64,000 bases of DNA, taken from positions 58,143-122,142 of the forward strand of contig JABCZM010000005.1 of NCBI GenBank assembly GCA_013289705.1, given 5' to 3'. Positions 47,089-56,690 of the stretch are shown one piece after another. Positions within the stretch are counted from its first letter, which is position 1, and each line of letters starts with the position of its first letter. The notes beneath the pieces are model-generated. The model was not told where the DNA came from. It saw nothing but the letters and a program-made list of their open reading frames with translations, and did not search any database. The stretch comes from Candidatus Saccharimonadota bacterium (lineage in GTDB: Bacteria > Patescibacteriota > Saccharimonadia > Saccharimonadales > UBA4665). A program made the translations under genes and the position numbers.

Positions 47089-50000
47089 GTGACAAAGTTT
47101 GAACTTCAAAGTGATTACGAGCCGCTGGGTGACCAGCCGGCGGCTATTGCCCAGCTGACGCAAGGGTTAAAGGATGGTTTACGCGACCAGACGCTATTGG
47201 GCGTGACGGGGTCAGGCAAAAGTGTTGTTGGTTCGTCAAAAGTATTTATTACCCATGCCGGGAAGACTCTGCATATACCTATTGAGCAGTTATCCGGTGT
47301 ATTTTCTGGATCAGTTCCAGAAGACAGCAATAGTACACAAGTTGTGGGCTTGCAAGCCAAGCTTACAACAGTGGCCCTCGACACCGTTACGGGCGAAACA
47401 TCGTCGTCACTTGTTACTGAAATATCAAGGCATAGTTACCGCGGTAGTCTCTATACGGTTACCACGGCTTGCGGAAGATCTAATACATTTACTGATAGTC
47501 ATAATGTTTATGTGCTTCGGGAAGGTCTATTGCGGCTTTTGCCAAGTGACTCTCTAGAGCCTGGTGACTGGTTACCCGTGCCAAGCCGGCTATCAGCAGA
47601 CCGAGCAGACGGCATTGCATATCTTGATATTCGTGAATGGCTGCCAGAAGATGCTTTCTGTGTCCAAACGGCTGAAGCAGCTGAGGTTACCGCGACTATG
47701 TTGGATCGTCAAAAGGCCCGGCGTGTGGTTAATAATGCGGAACGTATACAACTGGCAGAATATAAAGTGTTGATACTGAATAAAGTACCGGATAGCACGG
47801 CTCGTGTTGGCTCCATAGAGAAGGCTGTGACAATTCCAATGCGAATAGCTGCGAGCCGGCCTCTGTGGAGATTTTTAGGGCTCTATATAGCCGAGGGCCA
47901 TGCATCGGACCGATACATTACGTTATCTACGGCCGACTCATCAATAGCTACTGAATTCGAGCTTGGATCTAGTGTTTTCGGATTACGTTTGGTTAAACGG
48001 CAGAAAAAGTATGACTACCAAATCAACGGTAAAACAGTAGCTACTCTCATGAAGACCTGGTGCGGCCATAGGGCGTACGATAAGCATCTCCCTGCCTTTT
48101 GGCCCCAATGTACCGACAAACAGCTTGGTGAATTACTGAGTGGTGTCTTTGCGGGTGACGGCTGGGTTGAGCAAAACACAGTTTGCCTTGCTTCTGTCAG
48201 CCAAGAGCTTCTCCATGACGTCCAGTGCGCTCTGCTAAGGTTTGGCATACACGCAAGGATTCGTCCCAAGCATGTAACGTATAAGGATAAAGTACGAAAT
48301 TCATGGATTTTGAGCATATATGGCCAACGGGATTTGCTCTGCTTTAGAGACGATATTGGTTTTGGCTTGGAACGCAAAGACGAATTGCTTAATAAGCTGT
48401 GCGCTATAGAAAAGCGCCCTAACACAAACGTCGATGTTTTCCCCATACCTGCCGAATATATAAAAGGATTGTGCTATAGATATGGCGTATTGCAGCGAGA
48501 CTTAGCGAAAGCAGCTGGTATTAGTCGTTCTGCGGTAAGCATGTACCTTGGTGCTAAGCGACTCCCTGCTAGGTATCGGGCACATGCAATGCTCAGCGTA
48601 CTTCTGGCACAAGCCCAGGGTCGCCATGACATAAGTGATGTTGGTCTGCTTGAGCAAATGGTCGGGTTAACGAGTGTGTATTGGTCCCCTATAGAAGCTA
48701 TCGTGGCTGAGTCTGTCAGCAACGATACGGTGTATGATTTGGCTGTTCCCGGACCACAGACTTTCCTGTCTGGGGGAGGGGGCTATTTTGTCCATAACAC
48801 ATTTACTATGGCAAACTTGATTCAAAATACACAGCGGCCAACGCTAGTCTTGAGCCACAATAAGACATTGGCCGCTCAACTCTACAGCGAGTTCAAAAAT
48901 TTCTTTCCGAACAACGCGGTGCATTATTTTGTAAGCTATTTCGATTACTATCAGCCAGAGGCCTACATCCCGCGTAGTGATGTGTATATCGAAAAAGATT
49001 CCCAAATTAACGAAGAGATTGATCGCTTGCGCCATGCAGCCACGGATTCGCTCCTAACACGTAAAGATGTGATTATTGTGGCCAGCGTGAGCTGTATTTA
49101 CGGCATAGGCTCGCCGGGCGACTATAACGATCTTGCAGTGGTTGTAAAGAGGGGTGAACGACGAGTTCGTGATAAACTTTTACGGCACTTAACAGACATT
49201 CAATACCAGCGTAACGATATTGATTTCCATCGTGGCACCTTCCGAGTGCGTGGTGATGTCGTCGACGTTTACCCGGCAGGCGAAGAACTAGCCTACCGCC
49301 TAGAATTTTTTGGTGATGAAATCGATAGGATCACCCAGATTGACCCATTAACGGGTGAAATCCTCAAAAATCTCGAAACATTGCAGATTTTCCCTAGTTC
49401 GCATTACGTGACACCAAAAGACAAGCTCGCCGTTGCCATGGAACAGATTGAACAGGAGCTTGCTGCGCGCTTAAAACAGTTTAAGAAAGAGGATAAATTA
49501 ATCGAGGCCCAACGCCTGGAGCAACGAACTCGTTTTGACCTAGAAATGCTGCAAGAAACTGGCTTCGTAAAGGGAATTGAAAACTACAGCCGTTATTTAA
49601 CCGATCGTGAACCTGGGGAGCAGCCAGCCACACTGCTCGATTATTATCCTGACGATTTCCTCATGCTGATTGATGAATCGCACATGAGCATCCCGCAAAT
49701 TCGCGGCATGTACAACGGTGATCGCGCGCGCAAAGAAGTCTTGGTGGATTACGGCTTCCGCTTACCGAGTGCACTGGATAATCGTCCTTTGACTTTCACC
49801 GAATACGAAAAACACGTCAATCAAGTGGTGTATGTGAGTGCTACGCCAGCCGAATATGAGCTTAGCCGTAGCCCGGAACCGGCCCAGCAAGTCATTCGTC
49901 CAACTGGCTTGCTAGACCCGCCAATCGAAATCCGCCCCATCGAAGGTCAAATTGACGATTTGCTGGCAGAAATCCGCAAAACCATCGACAAGCATCAACG

Positions 50001-50637
50001 CGTGCTGGTAACGACGCTTACCAAGCGCATGAGCGAAGATCTAGCAGATTATTTAAAGGAATTAAACATAAAAGTAGCCTATTTGCATAGCGATGTCGAC
50101 ACACTCGACCGCACCGATATTTTGCGTGATCTTCGGCTTGGAATTTATGATGTCTTGGTTGGAATCAATCTGTTACGAGAAGGTTTAGATTTACCCGAAG
50201 TATCGTTGGTGGCCATCTTGGATGCTGATAAAGAAGGCTTTTTACGCTCATCGCAGGCGCTGATTCAAACCGTAGGTCGCGCCGCCCGCCACGTCGAAGG
50301 CCACGTTATCATGTATGCCGATCGCATCACTGACAGTATGAAAAAGACTATCGACGAAACCACGCGCCGTCACAAAATCCAAAAAGCTTACAATACCAAA
50401 CACGGCATCACGCCAACCGGCATTAACAAATCTATCGAAGCAGGCATGCGCCCCGAACTAAGCGAAGAAGCAAAACGGGCCAAAGGCAAGCTTAACCTCA
50501 ATAAAATCCCCAAAGACGAATACAAATCGCTCATTAAAGATCTGAGTGCCCAAATGGATCTGGCGTCTGCTAACTTACAGTTCGAAACGGCCGCCGAACT
50601 GCGCGACATGATTGCCGACATCAAAGCCAAGCAGTAG
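47089..50637 (+). CDS. uvrB: UvrB excinuclease subunit interrupted by an intein
   Basis: 1182-aa precursor; UvrB alone would be 656 aa. Residues 1-44 are the UvrB N-terminus ending Gly-Val-Thr-Gly-Ser-Gly-Lys. Residues 45-570 are the intein. Residue 571 onward resumes with Thr-Phe-Thr-Met-Ala-Asn, then the UvrB beta-hairpin ([10 protein letters not shown]), helicase motifs including Ile-Asp-Glu-Ser-His and the C-terminal UVR motif. The P-loop Gly-Ser-Gly-Lys-Thr is only rebuilt by splicing. UvrB loads onto damage with UvrA and recruits UvrC in nucleotide excision repair. The start is GTG at 47089; TACAAT (47077-47082) is six bases before it. Confidence 0.95.
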   Translation: MTKFELQSDYEPLGDQPAAIAQLTQGLKDGLRDQTLLGVTGSGKSVVGSSKVFITHAGKTLHIPIEQLSGVFSGSVPEDSNSTQVVGLQAKLTTVALDTVTGETSSSLVTEISRHSYRGSLYTVTTACGRSNTFTDSHNVYVLREGLLRLLPSDSLEPGDWLPVPSRLSADRADGIAYLDIREWLPEDAFCVQTAEAAEVTATMLDRQKARRVVNNAERIQLAEYKVLILNKVPDSTARVGSIEKAVTIPMRIAASRPLWRFLGLYIAEGHASDRYITLSTADSSIATEFELGSSVFGLRLVKRQKKYDYQINGKTVATLMKTWCGHRAYDKHLPAFWPQCTDKQLGELLSGVFAGDGWVEQNTVCLASVSQELLHDVQCALLRFGIHARIRPKHVTYKDKVRNSWILSIYGQRDLLCFRDDIGFGLERKDELLNKLCAIEKRPNTNVDVFPIPAEYIKGLCYRYGVLQRDLAKAAGISRSAVSMYLGAKRLPARYRAHAMLSVLLAQAQGRHDISDVGLLEQMVGLTSVYWSPIEAIVAESVSNDTVYDLAVPGPQTFLSGGGGYFVHNTFTMANLIQNTQRPTLVLSHNKTLAAQLYSEFKNFFPNNAVHYFVSYFDYYQPEAYIPRSDVYIEKDSQINEEIDRLRHAATDSLLTRKDVIIVASVSCIYGIGSPGDYNDLAVVVKRGERRVRDKLLRHLTDIQYQRNDIDFHRGTFRVRGDVVDVYPAGEELAYRLEFFGDEIDRITQIDPLTGEILKNLETLQIFPSSHYVTPKDKLAVAMEQIEQELAARLKQFKKEDKLIEAQRLEQRTRFDLEMLQETGFVKGIENYSRYLTDREPGEQPATLLDYYPDDFLMLIDESHMSIPQIRGMYNGDRARKEVLVDYGFRLPSALDNRPLTFTEYEKHVNQVVYVSATPAEYELSRSPEPAQQVIRPTGLLDPPIEIRPIEGQIDDLLAEIRKTIDKHQRVLVTTLTKRMSEDLADYLKELNIKVAYLHSDVDTLDRTDILRDLRLGIYDVLVGINLLREGLDLPEVSLVAILDADKEGFLRSSQALIQTVGRAARHVEGHVIMYADRITDSMKKTIDETTRRHKIQKAYNTKHGITPTGINKSIEAGMRPELSEEAKRAKGKLNLNKIPKDEYKSLIKDLSAQMDLASANLQFETAAELRDMIADIKAKQ
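47221..48798 (+). mobile_element. LAGLIDADG intein in UvrB P-loop
   Basis: Intein residues 45-570 (526 aa). Ser45 is residue 1 instead of the common Cys. Block B is Phe-Thr135-Asp-Ser-His138-Asn. The homing endonuclease motifs are Leu-Gly-Leu-Tyr-Ile-Ala-Glu-Gly (263-270) and Leu-Ser-Gly-Val-Phe-Ala-Gly-Asp-Gly (350-358). An XRE-like helix-turn-helix ([14 protein letters not shown], about 464-490) lies between the endonuclease and C-terminal splicing blocks. Block F is [11 protein letters not shown] (549-559), and block G ends Val-His569-Asn570, with Thr571 as the +1 residue. All splicing residues are present, so splicing is likely active. Confidence 0.93.
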
Positions 50638-50788
50638 ATATTATTCATCTCCGATACAGCCCGATTTCCTCCTGGCCAGTCAGCACGCCTATGCTTGAGC
50701 TCTGTTTTAAGGAGTTTTTTGTTGTCATGGCTTGCATATGTGCATTACTCTGAGATAATACTGTTAGTAACTAAACGGAGGTTGTCGG
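50638..50788 (+). other. Intergenic region with promoter-like sites
   Basis: 151 bases between uvrB and the next gene. TTGCAT near 50733 and TAATAC near 50756 are promoter-like, and ACGGAGG lies seven bases before the ATG at 50789. No terminator hairpin for uvrB is obvious. Confidence 0.4.
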
Positions 50789-51928
50789 ATGACTAGCGTG
50801 GAGCAAGAACAGACTATACAGTTATCCGAGGAGCAACGTTCTCTTCTTGATACGACCCTGCATGCAAGTTTCCTAGCAGCTCAAGGTCTCCATGATGCAA
50901 GCGAACAGGTAGCTGGCTTGGATAAGGCTGCAGAAGTTATTGTTGCGCTCCAAGGTTTAGCAAAAGCTACACTCGAAAGGTCTGAGCAACGGGTTAGTAG
51001 TGCTGGTAGAGAATCCCATACGGCGCTTCAAGATATTCTAGCTAAGCAATCAGTCGATACTGATAGTGTACTAGACATCTGGTTTAGGTATCGAAGCCGC
51101 TTGCATACTATTGGCGGTGATGTAGGTACGGCTCAGGAAAAGCAAGACCAAGACTGGCGTGATCGTGAGGCACTTGCATCGTTACTCCCAGGAACAAAGA
51201 TAATTGATTTGCATGGCGTATCATTTGGTTCAGCGACTGCAGATGTGGTCGTGACGCAACCGAAATTAGTGCTGGGAAACAAGCGTGACGGTAAGCTGCG
51301 GCTGAGAGTCATGTTTGAAACAGAAGCAACGAAGGCCAAAGAAAAAGAAGACAACGATAGAACGGCCCATTTACATCCCACAGAGCGAGGGATCTCTGAA
51401 CATCTCGATGGCCTCGCAAATCGGTTATTAGTTGGGGAGGAGGCTATCAATGAATATTTTGAAACCTATGAACCGGTTGTTCTGGGCAGTGATCAATCAA
51501 CTCATTATGACATGGACGTGTACGACGCCAGCGAGTCAATAAATTATATTGACGCATTAGTTGAGCATGGGTTGGCGGAAGACAATGCCGACGCGATCGG
51601 GCTCATGAAGGCAGTGGTCATTAAAAATTGTCTGACATTGCTTGGCATTGAAGAAGGTGGTGAATTGACTGGCCCGAATGACGAGCATGACAGCTCTCGC
51701 TTTCTGGAAGCCGTTAAGCGATTCAACCCTGCAGTCTATGCCGTGATGTGTGATGCTATCGGCATTGCCATTTACGAGAAGACGTATCGCTGGCCAGAAC
51801 GTTACGCTAATCTAATTGCCTCTGTCGAAACTGGCAAAACATGGCATCAGCTGAGTTTTGAGGAAGAGTCTATAGCCTACACTGAACTTAAAGCACGTGG
51901 TCAGAAGCTTGCCGAAGCCAAGGTCTAG
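50789..51928 (+). CDS. Hypothetical protein, 379 aa
   Basis: Not recognised. Soluble and acidic, with a helical N-terminal half (residues 10-120, Ala/Glu/Gln/Leu-rich, coiled-coil-like), a short strand-rich centre around Asp-Leu-His-Gly-Val-Ser-Phe-Gly (about 140-175) and an acidic mixed C-terminal part. A strong Shine-Dalgarno site (GGAGG) supports the ATG at 50789. It shares its Ser/Glu/Ala style with the 312-aa protein at 21250 but no clear similarity. A convergent hydrolase gene starts its 3' end seven bases away. Confidence 0.6.
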   Translation: MTSVEQEQTIQLSEEQRSLLDTTLHASFLAAQGLHDASEQVAGLDKAAEVIVALQGLAKATLERSEQRVSSAGRESHTALQDILAKQSVDTDSVLDIWFRYRSRLHTIGGDVGTAQEKQDQDWRDREALASLLPGTKIIDLHGVSFGSATADVVVTQPKLVLGNKRDGKLRLRVMFETEATKAKEKEDNDRTAHLHPTERGISEHLDGLANRLLVGEEAINEYFETYEPVVLGSDQSTHYDMDVYDASESINYIDALVEHGLAEDNADAIGLMKAVVIKNCLTLLGIEEGGELTGPNDEHDSSRFLEAVKRFNPAVYAVMCDAIGIAIYEKTYRWPERYANLIASVETGKTWHQLSFEEESIAYTELKARGQKLAEAKV

Positions 51929-51934
51929 AGATGC

Positions 51935-52885
51935 TTAATAGGTGGTCGGTGACCAATGTGATGATCGCATCAGTGCATTATGGATCGCAAGGGCTGCGTA
52001 CGATGGGTTTAGTTGCAGTGCTCCGTGCCCAACATTTGGGACGATCTCGGACGAGCGAGCAAGTTTTGAGGCACGTTGGCTGAACTTTTTGGGGAATAAT
52101 AAGTCATGCTCGAACCACAAAGTATCGACTGGAATACCTTGCTCTTGTAATGTTACGACTCGTTCTTCTACGGTGCTACCCATAGCACCAATACACTCCA
52201 ACACAAATTGTGCAGGATTATGGGCCGTATGGTGTAGTGCTTGTGATGCTATTGTTGTGTCACCATGTAGTGCGCGAGCGATCAGCTCTGGGGCAATGTC
52301 GAACAGCCCAAGCTTACCAAAATTGATCGTTGCTTCGCGTTTGGAATGCCCAAATCCGATCGAAGCAATTAGTAATACTGATGCGATAGTCTCTGGGTGG
52401 TGGGTTGCCGTGTCGACGACGACCGCTCCGCCCATTGAGTGGCCTACGAGTGTAACTTGGTCGGTGTAACCCTCAACTATCATGCTGCGAGCAACCGACC
52501 ACGTTGCTTGGCTTTGCAAACGAAGCGCATCATGTAAATTCCGAGGGGCAAGCGCATGGACGGCGTCTTGAGTTCGGGGCGCTCCACAGTTAACAACCAG
52601 CCAGCCTAAATCAGCTAACCAGTCCGTGCACTCATCGTACAGTTCCGCTGATGCTCCGAGTCCGCCCTTTAGTATTACCGGAGTACTCGTATTCAAATCG
52701 GTGTCATCACGATATTTGATGGTCGACCCAATAGTTGCGCCAGCAATTTCAGTATGGAGTGGTATACGTACAAGGTTAGAGAACGTTGAAGGCTCAAGAG
52801 ACTGACCATGAAATGACAGCGATGCAACGGAGGACTCAACATGAGCAGCAGGAATGAATTCCGCTGTTGCATTTGGTGCTGCCAT
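51935..52885 (-). CDS. Alpha/beta hydrolase
   Basis: 316 aa from the ATG at 52885; GAGAGGA lies about ten bases upstream, which favours it over an ATG 36 bases earlier. Motifs are Leu-Lys-Gly-Gly-Leu-Gly-Ala-Ser (oxyanion region), the nucleophile elbow Leu-Val-Gly-His-Ser-Met-Gly-Gly-Ala, and a late Pro-Asn-Val-Gly-His-Gly-Ala (catalytic His). No signal peptide. It may be an esterase, a lactonase or an epoxide-type hydrolase; the substrate is not readable. It ends seven bases from the end of the 379-aa gene. Confidence 0.85.
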   Translation of the reverse strand: MAAPNATAEFIPAAHVESSVASLSFHGQSLEPSTFSNLVRIPLHTEIAGATIGSTIKYRDDTDLNTSTPVILKGGLGASAELYDECTDWLADLGWLVVNCGAPRTQDAVHALAPRNLHDALRLQSQATWSVARSMIVEGYTDQVTLVGHSMGGAVVVDTATHHPETIASVLLIASIGFGHSKREATINFGKLGLFDIAPELIARALHGDTTIASQALHHTAHNPAQFVLECIGAMGSTVEERVVTLQEQGIPVDTLWFEHDLLFPKKFSQRASKLARSSEIVPNVGHGALQLNPSYAALAIHNALMRSSHWSPTTY

Positions 52886-52921
52886 TTCTTGTGGTTTCCT
52901 CTCGGGCGTAGAATAACGCAC

Positions 52922-53063
52922 TTACAGGTATCCTATTCTTCCTACATAATTTTGTAAAGAAAAAACACAAGCACTAAGTCACAAATCTTACAGACACCTT
53001 GAGAAATGTAATCAATGAAACATTTATTTCATGTTTGGCTAGCGCTGGTGTTTAGTTGGATGC
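52922..53063 (+). other. Intergenic region before gatC
   Basis: About 140 AT-rich bases. Overlapping short inverted repeats occur near 53014-53037 (ATGAAA/TTTCAT and AAACAT/ATGTTT). TATACT (53064-53069) is ten bases before the gatC ATG. No ORF was seen. Confidence 0.4.
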
Positions 53064-53079
53064 TATACTTTTTGGATAT

Positions 53080-53373
53080 ATGGCAGACCTCACAACCGAT
53101 GATGTATTAAAGTTGGCAACACTTGCACGTTTGCAGCTGAGCGACGACGAAGTTGCCGAATATCAACGCGAACTTGGTGCCATTCTCAAATACGTTGAGC
53201 ATCTGGACGACGTGGACGTATCGGGGCTGGAACCAACGAGCCAAGTTACGGGGCTGACTAACGTGAGTCGTGCCGACGAGATTATTGACTACGGCTACGA
53301 ACCACTCGATCTACTCAAAAACGTACCGGCGGTTGAAAAAAATCTGATAAAAGTCAAAAGGATGATCGGCTGA
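53080..53373 (+). CDS. gatC: Asp/Glu-tRNA amidotransferase subunit C
   Basis: 97 aa. Typical GatC: Leu-Ala-Thr-Leu-Ala-Arg-Leu-Gln-Leu-Ser (about 12-21), Ile-Leu-Lys-Tyr-Val-Glu-His-Leu-Asp-Asp-Val-Asp-Val-Ser-Gly-Leu-Glu-Pro-Thr-Ser and a C-terminal Lys-Val-Lys-Arg-Met-Ile-Gly. It stabilises the GatA-GatB complex. The ATG at 53080 was chosen; the longer reading (53056) overlaps the -10 box. gatA begins within its stop codon (TGATG). Confidence 0.93.
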   Translation: MADLTTDDVLKLATLARLQLSDDEVAEYQRELGAILKYVEHLDDVDVSGLEPTSQVTGLTNVSRADEIIDYGYEPLDLLKNVPAVEKNLIKVKRMIG

Positions 53374-54797
53374 TGAGCGCTTGGTTACCAATCGCCACTA
53401 TCGCCCAAAAAGTACAAGCTGGTGAGCTCAAGGCGAGCGAACTTGTCGAACAAGCTTTGCAAGCTATTGCCAGTAAAGCTCAGTTCCAGGCAATTATTGT
53501 CAGCTTAGACGATGCGGCCCACGAACGCGCCAAAGACATCGATGCGCGTATTGCCAGGGGTGAAAACGTTGGCCGACTAGCGGGTGTGCCGTTCATTGCC
53601 AAAGATAACTTCTTGGTATTTGGTGCCGAAACTACGGCGGCCAGTAATATCTTGAAGGGCTTTACTGCACCATATCAATCGACGGTTATTAATAAACTTG
53701 AAGCCGAAGGTGCAATCTGTGTTGCAAAAGCCAACCTTGATGCATTCGCCCACGGTTCTAGCACCGAAAACAGCGATTTCTTTACCACTAAAAACCCTCA
53801 CGACGAAACACGCGTGCCTGGTGGCTCATCTGGTGGCTCGGCAGCAGCTGTCGTGCTTGAACTTACCCCGTTTGCACTGGGAAGTGACACCGGCGGTTCG
53901 ATTCGTCTACCGGCTAGCTTTTGTGGCGCGGTTGGTTACAAGCCAACATATGGCTTAGTATCTCGCAGCGGTGTTGTGGCTATGGCTAGCAGTACCGACA
54001 CGATTGGGCCGCTTGCTCGCACTGTTGATGATGCGGCGCTGGTTTTGGATGTTATTGCCGGCAAAGACGCACTAGATAGTACGACGATTGATCGTGATGC
54101 TGTTAGCTATACCGACCTGTTAGGTGACGTAAAGGGCAAAAAAATCGGCGTTATCAAAGAATATATGGGCGAAGGCCTAGACCAAGGGGTTAAGGCTTGC
54201 ATTGAGGCGGCTATTGAAAAACTCAAGGCTGCAGGTGCTGAAATCACCGAAGTAAGCCTACCTTCGTTATCGGCCGCTTTGGCCGTATACTACATTATTT
54301 GCCCGGCCGAAGTGAGCAGTAACTTGGCGCGTTACGACGGCCAGCGATTTGGTTTTACGAGTAGCGACGCCGAAAGTCTTGACGAGAGTTATAGCAAAAG
54401 CCGAGCCGTTGGCTTTGGAAAAGAAGCAAAACGCCGAATTATGATTGGTACGTATGTACTCAGCAGCGGTTACTACGATGCTTATTACAAAAAAGCTCAA
54501 ACCGTTCGTACCAAAATTATCAATGAATTTGAGGCAATTTTTGCTAAAGTTGATTTCTTGCTTGGTCCTGTTGCCCCTATGACCGCCTTCAAGATTGGTG
54601 AAAATGTTGATGATCCGCTGCAGATGTACCTGACCGATATCATGACAGTCGCAGTTAATATGGTGGGTATCCCGGCAGTAAGCATTCCTGCTGGTGTTAG
54701 CGACGGCCTGCCGGTTGGTTTGCAGTTGATGGCCGCTCAAAAGGCTGATCGTGCGCTGCTGGGCCTGGCAAAAGCAAGCGAGGAACTATTGGTATGA
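53373..54797 (+). CDS. gatA: Asp/Glu-tRNA amidotransferase subunit A
   Basis: 474 aa amidase. The Ser-Ser-Lys triad region is visible: the catalytic Lys in Phe-Ile-Ala-Lys-Asp-Asn near residue 74, Gly-Gly-Ser-Ser-Gly-Gly-Ser (about 150-156) and Gly-Ser-Asp-Thr-Gly-Gly-Ser-Ile-Arg (about 170-178) with the nucleophile Ser. It hydrolyses glutamine and passes ammonia to GatB to make Gln-tRNA or Asn-tRNA. This implies that at least one of GlnRS or AsnRS is absent. It overlaps the next gene by 4 bp. Confidence 0.95.
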   Translation: MSAWLPIATIAQKVQAGELKASELVEQALQAIASKAQFQAIIVSLDDAAHERAKDIDARIARGENVGRLAGVPFIAKDNFLVFGAETTAASNILKGFTAPYQSTVINKLEAEGAICVAKANLDAFAHGSSTENSDFFTTKNPHDETRVPGGSSGGSAAAVVLELTPFALGSDTGGSIRLPASFCGAVGYKPTYGLVSRSGVVAMASSTDTIGPLARTVDDAALVLDVIAGKDALDSTTIDRDAVSYTDLLGDVKGKKIGVIKEYMGEGLDQGVKACIEAAIEKLKAAGAEITEVSLPSLSAALAVYYIICPAEVSSNLARYDGQRFGFTSSDAESLDESYSKSRAVGFGKEAKRRIMIGTYVLSSGYYDAYYKKAQTVRTKIINEFEAIFAKVDFLLGPVAPMTAFKIGENVDDPLQMYLTDIMTVAVNMVGIPAVSIPAGVSDGLPVGLQLMAAQKADRALLGLAKASEELLV

Positions 54798-55207
54798 AAA
54801 TTCATGAACTAATACTAGTTGCGTTTGTGTTCTTGATTGTTGTTGGCACTGCGGTTATGACGTGGCGCAGGAAACGCAAACCACGTACACTCAACCAAGC
54901 ATATTTCCAGCAAAAGTGGCAGGAAACGCAGTCGCTATGTGGCAAGCAAGAAATGTGGCCGCTAGCAGTTATTAACGCCGACACGCTGGTCGATGAGGCA
55001 CTCAAAAAACGCAAATATAAGGGCAAAACAATGGGCGAACGCCTGATGGCCGCGCAGCATGAAATCAAAGAAAATGATCAAGCGTGGTTTGCGCACAAAC
55101 TCCGCAACAAACTGGTGCACGAAGAAGTCAAAAAGCTCAAGAAAAAAGATGTCATGGACGCACTGCTTGGCTTTCGTGCCGTACTGAAAGATTTAGGAGC
55201 GTTGTAA
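54794..55207 (+). CDS. Small membrane-anchored protein in the gat operon
   Basis: 137 aa. One membrane helix (about residues 5-22) is followed by a basic juxtamembrane stretch (Trp-Arg-Arg-Lys-Arg-Lys-Pro) and a soluble helical part with Trp-Pro-Leu-Ala-Val-Ile-Asn-Ala-Asp-Thr-Leu-Val, Gly-Glu-Arg-Leu and His-Lys-Leu-Arg-Asn-Lys-Leu-Val-His-Glu. The last motif resembles the HEPN or DUF4145 type (Arg-Asn-x-x-x-His) found in RNA-linked proteins. It is wedged between gatA and gatB with overlaps on both sides, so coexpression is certain but its job is unknown. Confidence 0.7.
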   Translation: MKIHELILVAFVFLIVVGTAVMTWRRKRKPRTLNQAYFQQKWQETQSLCGKQEMWPLAVINADTLVDEALKKRKYKGKTMGERLMAAQHEIKENDQAWFAHKLRNKLVHEEVKKLKKKDVMDALLGFRAVLKDLGAL

Positions 55208-56655
55208 TGACGATGATTTCACCAGAGGTTCGCAAACAATACACCGTGACTATTGGTATCGAGTGTCATACACAGTTCAAAACGAAGACGAAGCTTTTTT
55301 CTGGTGCTAATAATGATGCACGAGAGGCCGCGCCAAACACCCTGGTAAACCACATTGACTTTGGCTTGCCCGGCGGATTACCGGTCTTAAACCAAGAAGC
55401 GGTGCGCTTAGCCGTGAAAGCAGCCTTTGCACTTGGTACGACCCCGCAGAAGTTTAGTAAGTTTGATCGCAAGCACTATTTTTATCCGGATCTTCCCATG
55501 GGATACCAGATCACACAGTTCGATGAGCCGATCATTCTTGGTGGTGAAGTGACTATTCGTGTCGATGGCGAAGAGAAAGTCGTCCATATTACTAGAGCTC
55601 ACATGGAAGCCGACGCTGGCAAAAGTACTCATCCTGCTGGCAAAGACTATAGCTTGGTCGATTTAAATCGTGCTGGTACGCCGCTGCTAGAAATTGTATC
55701 TGAACCAGACATGCACAGCGCTGCCGAAGCCAAGGCCTATGCGAAAGAGCTCTGGCTGCGCATGTCCTACGCCGATGTGTCCTACGCCAATCTGTATTAC
55801 GGCAACATGCGCTTTGACGTCAACGTGTCCGTGAGTAAAACCGATGAACTAGGTACTCGCACCGAGACAAAGAACCTCAACAGCTTCCGGTCGGTCGAAA
55901 AAGCCGTCGATTATGAAGTGATTCGCCAAATCGAACAACTCGAAGCTGGCAAACCAATTGTTCAGGAAACTCGTGGTTGGGATGATGCCAAACAGCGCAC
56001 CTTCAGTCAGCGCACCAAAGAAGACGCCCACGATTATCGCTATTTCCCAGACCCAGACTTACCACCAGTGACGTTAACCGACGAGTATATTGCTGAGATT
56101 AAGGCTGCTATGCCTGAACTGCCCGATGATTATCGAAAAAAACTGCAAGCGTGTGGCATCGATGCCAACACCGTCGAAGATATCCTTGCCGTGCCAGCGA
56201 CTACCAAGCTGGTTGCCCGAGTGCTCGAAAAAAGCGGACCGGAGCACGCCCGCCGTGTTGCCTTCTGGTTATTGCAGCCTGTCAGTGATGAGGGCGAAGC
56301 AGAAGCTGCCGAAGTCCAAGCTAGTGATGAGCAATTTATTGCACTTTCGGAATTGGTAGCAGCCAACAAGCTAAGTTCAACTGCCGCCAAAGAAGTCCTG
56401 ACCGAACTACTTAAAACCGGTAAAGACCCAGAAGCAATTGCTGCCGAAAAGAACCTGCTTCAAGTTTCCGATGAAGGCGAAATTGCTAAAATTGTTTCTG
56501 AAGTGTTGGCCGAAAACGCCAAGGCCGCCGAAGATGTCAAAAATGGCCAAATGAAAGCCATTGGTTTCTTGGTTGGCCAAGTCATGAAGCGCTCAGGGGG
56601 CAAAGCAAACCCAGCGCTTGCCCAGGAATTGATAAAAAAGCAGCTCAGTATATAA
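55207..56655 (+). CDS. gatB: Asp/Glu-tRNA amidotransferase subunit B
   Basis: 482 aa. It starts Thr-Ile-Gly-Ile-Glu-Cys-His-Thr-Gln-Phe at about residue 16. GatB markers are Phe-Asp-Arg-Lys-His-Tyr-Phe-Tyr-Pro-Asp-Leu-Pro-Met-Gly-Tyr-Gln, His-Met-Glu-Ala-Asp-Ala-Gly-Lys, Asp-Leu-Asn-Arg-Ala-Gly-Thr-Pro-Leu and Ser-Glu-Pro-Asp-Met. The C-terminal YqeY-like tail (about 335-482) binds tRNA. It activates the misacylated Glu or Asp. The ATG at 55207 overlaps the stop of the preceding gene (TAATG). Confidence 0.95.
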   Translation: MTMISPEVRKQYTVTIGIECHTQFKTKTKLFSGANNDAREAAPNTLVNHIDFGLPGGLPVLNQEAVRLAVKAAFALGTTPQKFSKFDRKHYFYPDLPMGYQITQFDEPIILGGEVTIRVDGEEKVVHITRAHMEADAGKSTHPAGKDYSLVDLNRAGTPLLEIVSEPDMHSAAEAKAYAKELWLRMSYADVSYANLYYGNMRFDVNVSVSKTDELGTRTETKNLNSFRSVEKAVDYEVIRQIEQLEAGKPIVQETRGWDDAKQRTFSQRTKEDAHDYRYFPDPDLPPVTLTDEYIAEIKAAMPELPDDYRKKLQACGIDANTVEDILAVPATTKLVARVLEKSGPEHARRVAFWLLQPVSDEGEAEAAEVQASDEQFIALSELVAANKLSSTAAKEVLTELLKTGKDPEAIAAEKNLLQVSDEGEIAKIVSEVLAENAKAAEDVKNGQMKAIGFLVGQVMKRSGGKANPALAQELIKKQLSI

Positions 56656-56690
56656 ATGCCCAGCGCAGCTTCCATGTTAGTATAGGGATC

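Noticed and set aside
47089..50637. UvrB fused to an extra domain
   Set aside because: The extra 526 residues begin and end exactly at intein splice motifs and break a P-loop, so an intein explains them better than a fusion.
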